Shown piece after piece: positions 59,001 through 64,000 of a stretch of DNA of 64,000 nt. The first letter of the stretch is position 1. Each line of letters begins with the position of its first letter. The notes below the pieces were generated by a model, which was not told where the DNA came from, did no database searches, and was given only the letters and a program-made list of their open reading frames with translations. The translations under genes were made by a program, and so were the position numbers. This stretch comes from Heligmosomoides polygyrus polygyrus (Eukaryota > Nematoda > Chromadorea > Rhabditida > Heligmosomidae). The stretch spans positions 10,091,298 to 10,155,297 of the forward strand of contig OX377203.1 of the NCBI GenBank assembly GCA_947396885.1, read 5' to 3'.

Positions 59001-62000
59001 AGCGTTCATCTTCGTCCGAAACGTGAGATCGAATGTAGCGCATCGCTATATTTGAATCGCCTCGCACGCAGAACTCTGTGGGGGCTTTTACTTTCCAGTA
59101 AAACTACCCTAGCAACGCCACTACCACTGTCCCACTCCCCGTTGATCGGAGTGCCATCGGAGGCATACATGACATCGATCGAATGCCCACGTGGACGCCG
59201 ATGCAATCCGCCACGCAATGGCAGCAGCCACACGCTACAGTATCGCGGGTTGATGTGCAAACCATCACTCCATGGAATGCATCCGCAGAAAGTGGTTAGG
59301 TCTAAGTAAGACCCAGTGTTACGGGGGTCCTACCGGAATCAAAGCAGTAGCCGCGCTATTTACGGGAAGGTACCATTCAAGGCCCTATTCATCTCCGACG
59401 ATGTAAGCACTTGTCTTCTGAAGTGCGTGAGGAGAGCCGGGCTGGAGAATGTAGTAACTCTTGTGGAGGTACCACCAGACAACCTAAGGCGACAGCAAGG
59501 TCGGAATCGTCCGTAGAATCGCCTCCTTGTCACTCACCCCTGGTTGCGCCATCTGCCCATATGGCAGGGAAGGTGACTGCATAGTATCAGGAGTGGTATA
59601 CCCCATTACCTGCCAGAGCTGTGGCAAGGAATACATCGGTGAGACGGCGCGACCCCAACATGCTAGGGTCAAGGAACACCTTGACGGCAAGGCCAAGTCC
59701 ACTGCAATGGATCACCACGAGCATACGCGGGAGGACTTTGAGGTTTGGGTCAAGCTGCTGACAGTTAAAGCCCAAACTGCCACCCGCAAGGCCCTGGAGG
59801 TCTTTTGGATTCATGCCGATACCCCAAGCTAAACTAGAATGAAGAGTGCCTCTATAGAACACGCGAGCTCAAGCCCTACATCAGGTTGGTATTCTGATTG
59901 GGCGGCTGAGTCTCGACAACGGCCCTGATACCGACCGATGGACCCGTCTCGCTTCCTGTAAGAAAGGATCACCGAAAGGAGTTTTTGAATTTCTAAGGAT
60001 GAGGCGACGTTTGACGCCAATGCCACGTTTTGACTTGATCCTTCCTCTCAGGCTCTGAAGAACAACGTTCTCCGCCGAAACGTTAACCAATAAAGTAAAC
60101 GTTAGCCATCTGTATAACCTCATGTAGAAGTCATTCAAACAAGGCATGAGATCTTCGATGCCGAGATTCGTAGAGAATCGTACATTAAGAAGTAACATAA
60201 TAGTGCAAGAAAACATGTAAATCGATCTGAAAATAAGGAACTGTTAAATAGGAAACCTCTAACTGCTCATGCGACGGGATTAGTCGAGAATTTTTAAAGG
60301 CAGAAATTAGTAGAGAGAAGCAGTTACTACCGAGCAGCTTATTGAATGACGGAAACACTTATGAGAAAGCTCTAACGAAGCTGTAATTCCCTTCTTTATT
60401 ATGATATTGTGTCGTTGGGATGGACGAATGGACAGGCAGAGAAATGGACAGAAGAAGTGGGATAGAAGATCGTCAGTTGACTGCTTAACCCTTTCGTCTG
60501 TGTGCCAATAAAGGCAGACGAAATGACCCCTGATGAGAGCTGCGAAACAAAAATGAGTGGACTGTCATTGTCAGACTGAAGGACTTGGATATTACTATCA
60601 TGGGCAGCTCCTAATTTCCATAGAGCCTAGTAAACACATTAAAGCGACCACGGTCCACAGTTCTGTGGCCTTCCTTGGATCATAAATTTGTGGTGCATTT
60701 GTCAATGTGGTTGATAGGGTATGAAACATTGTTGGTTTCTGCAAGAGAACAGGGCTGGCCTCTAAGAGGTATGCTAACACAACGCTGAGAAAAACAAGTT
60801 TTGAGGAACGAACAGCTGTATGATCATTTCTCTCTAGAGGAACACTCTGCTAAAGGAATTATGACGGACACTGTAGAGATGAGATGAATAAGAGGGAGGA
60901 GAAAACAATGGCAGAGTCAAGTGTCCTACTTTTTCATGTGTCAAATAGGGTACTCCTAGGCTCTACAAGTTAATATCTATCCAGATGTATGCTGAATTCG
61001 AATCTACTGACCTTTCGGTAAGTGTTGGCACTCGATGGCGTGAAACGGTAGCAGTAGAATGGACCTTCGTGGTAGTGGGGCGGGCATGGCGACGGGTCAC
61101 TTGACGAGGCTAAATGTTCAATGTATTAAATGCACTGTCTCATGTGCGTATATCCTTATTATACCCTACATAAGAGACAGTGAGAAAGAGTGAATTGTTA
61201 CGACAGCAAAATTGATATCTCAAAGCAAACAATGTGGTTCGTGTTTTGTTTTCTTTTTAGGTTAACTCCATTCTGTTCACAATCCTTTTATCTTATTGAT
61301 ATTAAAGATATTAGGGTGTGCAGGAAGTTAGCACGAAATTGAGTGTCTTTCTTTAAACGAAGGTAGCGCGCTAACGCGCTAAATTGATGCCACGGTTCAA
61401 CCCCATATTAAGCGTGGATTTCAGCATATTTAAGCTCCAGCCAAACATTTTTTGAAACCGTTGCTTTCGCTGGAAGCCTTTGTACAAACCATGTCGTATC
61501 GTCACGAATACCACCGTCTAATGCTTCATTGCTATCGTTCTGGCCGCTTTGCAGCTCAAGCTCAACGTGAGTTGGTGTTGTCGATGGGTAGCCGCCCCCT
61601 CCTACGCTACTTGCTACTGATGGTACAGAGGCTTCGATAAGTAGACGTTTCCTTGGAGGAATCTTCTCGCTGTGGATGTGCGCATTCTTCAGCAACCAGT
61701 GCTGTTCTAGCCTACGTGCAGAGTAATCCTGCACAGAGTTAAAGGGAAATGAACATGGTGAAAGATGGTCGCCCAGATTCCTCACTCAGCGTTACGGCGT
61801 GGAAAACTCTACATGATCATAGACAACGCGAGACCCCACCGTACTAAGGCAACACATGACGAGCTGCTCAGCTGTGCATCGTATGCCAACCAGACGTGCC
61901 GTACTCTTCAGACTTTAGCCCCTGTGATAGTCATGCCTTCAGGAGCCTCCAAGCTTCCTGAGCAGGCAAGAGCTTCAACGATCGCAACGACGTCAAGAGC

Positions 62001-64000
62001 GCGGTGGAGGATTTGATCGCTTAACGTTCATTTTCGTTCTGAAGGGACGAGATCACCTCCCTGCCTGATCGTTGGAGGAAGGTCGCGACTACTGTGGTTA
62101 GTTATCCATCGTTTCTGTTGTTATTATAACTTGTTGAATAAAGTCACTTAAACTCTTGCAAAACCTTCTGCACACCCAAATAGATAAACGCTGCGTAGTA
62201 GACCATCAAGTTTATTTAAGATTGCAGGAAAATGTTGGCCTTTTGGACCGCTATACGGCAAAGCAGCGGGAACAGGTCAAATTTAATAGCAGACCTACAA
62301 GAAAATTCTACAAGGGTACAGAATCATCAATCTAGTGTCCACCATTAAAGCTTACATTTCTTTAGTTTTTTATTTTCTTGGTTTTCTACTGGAGAATCAC
62401 ATCGTGTTTTAGCGTTGCTGCAGGTGCATATTTACTGCAGCGTGAATATTGAAAATGTATAAAAGAACACCGCTCCATTAAAAGCAACAAGAAAGAGGAA
62501 AAGTGTAAGCATACAAAGTAAGAAAAAGCTTTACTTGTGGATGACTGTTCCGATGTAGTGTCCTCGTTGGGCAGGCTTGAAACGTTTCTCTCTGAAGTGG
62601 TAGCCTTTGCATAGCTTTGCATAGCGGTCGTGGACAATTGGGCATGCTGTACGAGAGTGGTGAGATCCGAGTCCTGTTCGGTTGTTGTTTCGGCAGCAGT
62701 AGGCTGATCCGTGATGGTAGGGAGTCTCGTGGTGCTTGGTTGAGATGGCCGTGTTGCAAGTAGTGTTGCTTTTGCAGTTGATGAAGTCTTGGCGTGTTCC
62801 TCGGTTGTCGCGATTGACGTGAAATGACCGAAAGTAGGGACAGGTGTCAATCTCTTTGGATGCCATGTTGTAGTAGCGTCGTGGGATTCGGGAACAGAAG
62901 TTTTTCTGGATGAGCTGGTTTCGGTTGTCTGGGCGCCATCTTGGGGGCGGAGAGAAGTCGTGAGGAAAGGCGTTTCTTCGTATTCAGTTGTCATCGTTCC
63001 GCTTGAAATCGCCGGCACAGGCTCGAACGTTGTGAAGTTTCGGTAGAACGGCAGCGTTCCGGTTTGGTCATCCTCTGCTTCGGTTGTGCTCACCAGAATT
63101 GAAGTGCTAGTCATTGAATCTTTCCCATCTGTGGTTGCTCCTGTAGTAGATGTCTCGACGACCATGGCGGAGGTTTCAGATGTTGCAGGTGCTTGCTCAG
63201 GCGACGTCCAATCGGCCAGTTGGGAGCTTTGGGAACCTTCTAGCGTTGAAACTGTGTACTCGTTACGTGCACTTTCTGAGGGAGCAGTTGCGGAAGTAAC
63301 TCCTTTTAAGTCCGAAGTCCATGATGAAACGTCGTGCGCCTCTTCGTTTGAAGAAGTTGATGAAAACAACTCCACTGACGTTGACTGCCTTTTCGAGAGG
63401 GTTGTCTCCAAGGCGCTCTCAGTACTCTCCGAAACTGGCTGTGAATGAGAATTTGGGCTGGTCGAGTCATAATCCTTGTTTAGTACAGTGAAGAATGAAG
63501 TAGAGGCTGATGTCGCAGTTAAGAGCCGCGATGTTGTGGAGGTATCAGTGCTGTGAGACGCTTCAAAGAGGTCAGGAACAGTGCTTGAGACAGACGTAGA
63601 AGGTTCCGTCGAAGCTTGTGATGAAGGCGTCGTAGAAGTCTCGAATGGATAGGGAGTCGTTACGGTAGACCTTTCCTTCGTTTGTTCCTCTTTGCCGGTG
63701 TAACGAGTTGTGCTATTGGTGAGTTCCATCAGGGACGATTGCAGAGACTGTTCGAGCCCTTTGCTGCTGTGGGGGTCAGACTCTGTTATACGAGCGCTGC
63801 TAGCAACCTTCGTGGATGTTCCATGACTGGCACTTGACGAAAATCCAGTAGCCGTTGACGAAGAATCGTCCCTGTCGTCCACCGCTGTTCCGGAGGGTGA
63901 CGCTTCCGAGACCGAGTGTTGAGCAAAGGGAAAGGGCGTTAGCTTCACCGATGTCGCCATTTCAGTGGAGGACTTTGCAACGCTGGCCGTAGTCGGATGA
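33054..64000 (-). CDS. Large mucin / C-type-lectin-like / EGF / seven-transmembrane receptor-like gene (5' end outside window)
   Basis: Minus-strand exons, 5' to 3': 64000(open)-62535, 61109-61012, 59234-59108 (start tentative), 49597-49503, 49094-49009, 46930-46897 (tentative), 46522-46425, 46193-46057, 44323-44237, 41864-41781, 41749-41612, 39160-38992, 36791-36676, 36614-36543, 36401-36189, 36135-35993, 34882-34813, 34745-34569, 34228-34121, 33884-33814, 33204-33054. All junctions from 46193 to the stop are GT/AG and phase-compatible. The product would be a cell-surface protein: extracellular Ser/Thr stalk, lectin-like fold, Cys-containing exons, two EGF modules, seven membrane segments, and a tail ending ADYVSAE. 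I cannot name the family. At least one lectin exon is missing between 61.0 and 59.2 kb, and probably more between 59.1 and 49.6 kb. Two adjacent genes are a conceivable alternative for the part upstream of 49.6 kb. Confidence 0.78.
34813..41749 (-). CDS. Receptor-like gene: seven-transmembrane exons
   Basis: Exons 41749-41612, 39160-38992, 36791-36676, 36614-36543, 36401-36189, 36135-35993 and 34882-34813 carry seven hydrophobic stretches. TM1 is around LSAAALFLTEMALIVAHILL. TM2 is around CVLATAALAVILF. TM3 (GFWFIVTTSLLSCGMLYYVC) continues across a phase-1 junction into IGLLALEARNAF. TM4 is around CVVFSSMAVVLFVF, TM5 WFPLIQLNTVAALAATSYS, TM6 MAGPWLLLGYWQFLAVASDW, and TM7 YVTVVSSVTFMA spliced to LTVAFALLYCAMNLL. 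Count and spacing fit a G-protein-coupled-receptor-like or other 7TM fold. I see no diagnostic motif (no DRY, no NPxxY), so class assignment is open. Confidence 0.8.
34883..35992 (-). other. Intron within TM7 coding sequence, containing an inverted-repeat element
   Basis: The intron separates GTTACATTCATGGC from GCTGACCGTCGCG coding sequence; the split codon rejoins as Ala. Most of its length is the inverted-repeat element at 35,064-35,596. A plus-strand frame of 167 codons crossing it is not credible as a gene. Confidence 0.6.
35064..35596. mobile_element. Inverted-repeat (MITE-like) element with a second, nested inverted pair
   Basis: Outer arms of about 52 bases lie at 35,075-35,127 and 35,425-35,476. 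They share CTACACTTACAACGATGAAA and TTTTCACGGACGA. A second inverted pair, GTCGCGAGAGCGATTC at 35,179 and its reverse complement near 35,581-35,596, also pairs CCCGCGCCACATA with TATGTGGCGCGGG. The second pair straddles the right outer arm, so two elements may be interleaved. No transposase is present. Confidence 0.65.
37718..38250 (+). mobile_element. mariner remnant M7
   Basis: Frame-shifted plus-strand pieces in mariner order: FASGDFDLKKNRVAGADRRM (37,718), IGKVKKMSKWVPD with LTEEQRL (about 37,880-37,940), RILTVDKR, where the family has TGDEK, then YDNRKRGFVRVNKNAPLNFL and PKPELHPKRVMLTLW. The 5' and 3' ends and the second and third catalytic blocks are missing. It lies in the intron between the TM2-TM3 exon and the next exon of the receptor-like gene. 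Confidence 0.7.
39161..40503. other. AT-rich intron sequence
   Basis: This is part of the intron between the TM1 and TM2 exons. I see no exon and no named repeat in it. Confidence 0.4.
40504..41578. mobile_element. Cluster of foldback/MITE elements with GGGGCCGGATTCATGAA-type ends
   Basis: GGGGCCGG ends occur at 40,504 and 40,891. Inverted counterparts are GAATCCGGCCCC near 41,271-41,282, GTTCATGAACAGGCCC near 41,301-41,316, and CACGAATCCGGACCTGA near 41,562-41,578. One copy (40,889-41,284) contains a long hairpin at 41,003-41,135. A second hairpin of the same design occupies roughly 41,336-41,470. The repeated word AGGTAAATGCTACC and its inverse occur throughout. This looks like two or three related non-autonomous elements inserted into or next to each other. 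Confidence 0.75.
41003..41135. repeat. Long near-perfect hairpin inside a foldback element
   Basis: The outer arms GCAAGGGTTTTGCGTCACTG (41,003) and their inverse ending at 41,135 match over 30 bases with one mismatch. Inner arms CTCCGCTGGCCC (41,046-41,057) and GGGCCAGCGGAG (41,081-41,092) also pair. The tip is a further small hairpin, GCCAGC TTCGA GCTGGC (41,061-41,077). The three stems are separated by small asymmetric bulges. Confidence 0.9.
41781..46193 (-). CDS. Receptor-like gene: EGF-like exons
   Basis: Three exons (46193-46057, 44323-44237, 41864-41781) splice in phase 0. They give two EGF-like modules with the expected cysteine order. The first runs from SCTECWRLGTEKCVRVEGG through LCKCREHWTGFTC. 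The second runs from CWKSPNMCALTGLTCEHGKC through VCVCDEEFAGARC. The second ends about 23 residues before TM1. No calcium-binding consensus is evident. Such modules usually mediate extracellular binding or act as spacers. Confidence 0.82.
41865..44236. other. Intron between EGF-like exons
   Basis: No exon recognised. Short matches to the foldback family occur near 42,185-42,270 (GCCGGATTCGTCAACG) and 43,270-43,300, so decayed copies are likely. Nothing else is assignable. Confidence 0.4.
44324..46056. other. Intron between EGF-like exons
   Basis: No exon recognised. It ends with a short (AAAT)n run at about 46,020-46,041, close to the donor side of the EGF exon at 46,057. Confidence 0.4.
46425..46522 (-). 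CDS. Receptor-like gene: Cys-containing extracellular exon
   Basis: This 98-base exon reads ISCTGTKSTVQVTCDNYGRL and ends IECETD. It splices to the EGF exon at 46,193 by completing a leucine codon. Its three cysteines lie in an otherwise polar stretch, as in small extracellular modules. The exon before it must end in phase 2; a 34-base candidate at 46,930-46,897 (ADGDPNFRAL) satisfies this but is weak. Confidence 0.65.
49009..49597 (-). CDS. Receptor-like gene: two linked extracellular exons
   Basis: Exon 49597-49503 encodes AAKFCTLDKNSDLIDEADLR and ends FMKNL plus two bases. Exon 49094-49009 completes that codon as Arg and continues SNIALLKVNTTAGIDTASPN to GICRCP. Splice sites are good (TTTTTAAG acceptor, AG/GTACGG and A/GTGAGG donors). 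No named domain is recognised. An N-glycosylation-type NTT site is present, which fits an ectodomain. Confidence 0.6.
49649..49785. mobile_element. Small MITE of the GGGGCCGGATTCATCAAC family
   Basis: The left end GGAGCTGGATTCATCAAC and right end GTTGATGAATTCGGCCCCTG are inverted copies of each other and match the termini of the 56.4-56.6 kb elements. It is about 137 bp long with no coding capacity. It lies about 50 bases upstream (minus-strand sense) of the exon at 49,597. Confidence 0.6.
50013..50050. repeat. (TTTA)n microsatellite
   Basis: About nine TTTA units in a row. Confidence 0.95.
51070..51380. repeat. GC-rich block of unknown nature
   Basis: The composition changes sharply against the AT-rich surroundings, with words such as CCCGTCGGACCGGGAAGG and CCCCGGGAGAGGGGCG. 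Open frames exist on both strands (129 codons plus, 124 codons minus), but neither shows a domain. It may be an interspersed repeat or recently acquired sequence. Confidence 0.35.
52500..55930 (+). mobile_element. Ty3/Gypsy-like LTR retrotransposon remnant
   Basis: The pol region is legible on the plus strand in shifted frames. A FPDVF-type start lies near 54,180, then reverse-transcriptase landmarks (SEWACPVVPVE, GTLYFSTLDLCNGYLQIPL, a YIDDI active-site block near 54,715), LGHVVNSEGIHINP, and an RNase H-like stretch near 55,180-55,480. The RNase H segment has DAP where DAS is usual. A pre-integrase piece runs to about 55,930. Upstream sequence from about 52,500 is probably gag/protease but too decayed to divide. 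No LTR pair was found. Multiple stops and frameshifts are present, so no product is expected. Confidence 0.75.
56396..56643. mobile_element. One and a half copies of a short MITE
   Basis: A complete copy lies at about 56,494-56,643. Its left end GGGGCCGAATTCATCAACG and right end CGTTGATGAATCCGGCCCC are inverted over about 40 bases. Just upstream, 56,396-56,483 repeats the right half of the same element (GATATGGTGAGCGATAAG to GATGAATCCGGTCCCTGG) in the same orientation. Related ends occur at 40.5-41.6 and 49.7 kb. Confidence 0.8.
56644..58940. other. Intron sequence of the receptor-like gene
   Basis: Contains dispersed repeat B copy 2 and a purine-rich plus-strand segment at 56,880-57,120. 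I looked here for the missing lectin exons without success. Confidence 0.4.
57368..57442 (+). repeat. Dispersed repeat B, copy 2
   Basis: Shares GCGCAAGTGCGAG, TAGGCGTG and GAGCACTTGTTGA with 7,318-7,392 in the same order, with several substitutions. Family unknown. Confidence 0.5.
59108..61109 (-). CDS. Receptor-like gene: C-type-lectin-like exons
   Basis: Exon 61109-61012 follows the mucin exon in phase (completing a Thr codon). It contains CPPHYHEGPFYCYRF, the usual opening of a C-type-lectin-like domain. Exon 59234-59108 contains VWLLPLRGG and ASDGTPINGEWDSGSG, resembling the W-DGTP---W--G loop of the same fold. The exon between them, with the family's 'A---C---G--LA' segment, was not found. 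The expected C-terminal cysteines are also not located. Sugar binding cannot be predicted because no EPN or QPD motif is visible. Confidence 0.5.
59320..60120 (+). mobile_element. Penelope-like element, 3' part with GIY-YIG endonuclease
   Basis: From about 59,360 the plus strand reads KVPFKALFISDDVS and RAGLENVVTLVEVPPDNLRR. After a frameshift it reads CAICPYGREGDCIVSGVVYP, then ITCQSCGKEYIGETARP. The last piece matches the GIY-YIG nuclease start with its cysteine pair, which forms the C-terminal domain of Penelope-like reverse transcriptases. ARKALEVFWIHADTP-type sequence ends this frame near 59,830. The 3' end motif (GGCTCTGAAGAACAACG to CGAAACGTTAACCAATAAAG) follows at 60,051-60,096. The reverse transcriptase itself is missing. 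The fragment lies inside the intron between the two lectin-like exons. Confidence 0.75.
60121..61011. other. Intron sequence between lectin-like exons
   Basis: No exon accepted. A minus-strand frame at 60,598-60,780 starts after a good CTCTTGCAG acceptor but lacks any lectin-type cysteine and was rejected. Confidence 0.4.
61311..62180 (+). mobile_element. mariner transposon M6, internally deleted
   Basis: Terminal repeats TTAGGGTGTGCAGGAAGTT and the inverse of AACCTTCTGCACACCCAAA are flanked by TA (61,309-61,310 and 62,181-62,182). At 870 bp it is about 400 bp shorter than usual. Transposase pieces remain: an N-terminal LMLHCYRSGRFAAQAQREL (about 61,520), the second catalytic block IIDNARPHRTKATHDELL (61,816), a third block SDFSPCDSHAFRSLQAS, and NDRNDVKSAVEDLIA. 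The first catalytic region is lost. It sits in the intron after the mucin exon. Confidence 0.85.
62535..64000 (-). CDS. Receptor-like gene: mucin-like Ser/Thr-rich exon, open at the window edge
   Basis: A single uninterrupted frame of 488 codons reads in from the window edge without a stop and leaves through an A/GTAAAG donor at 62,535. It is dominated by Ser and Thr, with Glu, Ala and Pro and almost no Cys or long hydrophobic runs (for example SSTATGFSSSASHGTSTKVA). This is typical of a heavily O-glycosylated extended stalk. There is no strict tandem repeat. An ATG lies at 63,960, but the frame stays open upstream, so the true start, probably with a signal peptide, lies outside the window. 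Confidence 0.8.

Noticed and set aside
60598..60780. Candidate lectin exon after a good CTCTTGCAG acceptor
   Set aside because: The in-phase reading has no C-type-lectin cysteine pattern and no good donor with the required phase 2.
62478..62866. Minus-strand frames rich in His, Arg and Pro
   Set aside because: They are alternative frames of the Ser/Thr-rich mucin exon.
1..64000. CRISPR arrays, bacterial operons, rRNA genes, replication origins
   Set aside because: No direct-repeat/spacer array, no Shine-Dalgarno-led gene strings and no rRNA-like segments were seen. Intron structure and element classes are eukaryotic.

Overview
This window is eukaryotic. It is intron-rich and AT-leaning, with no bacterial-style gene packing. 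The gene content and repeats suggest a strongylid nematode, most probably a hookworm (Ancylostoma or Necator type). The main clues are a two-domain activation-associated secreted protein (SCP/TAPS, CAP superfamily), many mariner copies, RTE and CR1-like non-LTR elements, BEL/Pao and Ty3/Gypsy remnants, and Penelope-like pieces. The species call is inference; no search was possible.

Two host genes can be assembled exon by exon. The first is a plus-strand two-domain ASP gene, 16,541-21,253. Its 3' CAP domain is complete and all junctions keep phase. Its 5' CAP domain carries an apparent frameshift and has no recognisable first exon; two mariner copies lie directly upstream. The second is a very large minus-strand gene running from beyond 64,000 down to a TGA at 33,054. 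From 5' to 3' it encodes a Ser/Thr-rich mucin-like stalk, C-type-lectin-like exons, Cys-containing exons, two EGF-like modules, seven hydrophobic segments and a basic cytoplasmic tail of about 168 residues. The eleven junctions from 46,193 to 33,054, and most others, agree in phase. I do not recognise this combination as a named family, so it is the best candidate for something undescribed.

Layout. 1-9,240: repeats, RTE and BEL/Pao fragments, no recognisable gene. 9,240-12,650: decayed CR1-like element. 13,843-16,341: two mariners almost end to end. 16,541-21,253: ASP gene, whose 2.9-kb intron holds SINE-like repeats, a perfect 52-nt palindrome and a (TAA)n tract. 21,445-24,368: a 5'-truncated RTE abutting half of a mariner. 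25,730-28,253: one mariner inserted inside another. 28,254-33,053: intergenic, with repeated Penelope-type 3' motifs. 33,054-64,000: the receptor-like gene, whose introns hold MITE/foldback clusters (35.1, 40.5-41.6, 49.7 and 56.4-56.6 kb), a mariner remnant (37.7 kb), a Gypsy remnant (52.5-55.9 kb), a Penelope-like GIY-YIG fragment (59.3-60.1 kb) and a deleted mariner (61.3-62.2 kb).

Every transposon ORF seen is broken by stops, frameshifts, deletions or changed catalytic residues, so the window looks like an old accumulation of transposable elements around and within two host genes. Exon calls come from hand reading of GT/AG sites, phase and family patterns; transcript data would be decisive.
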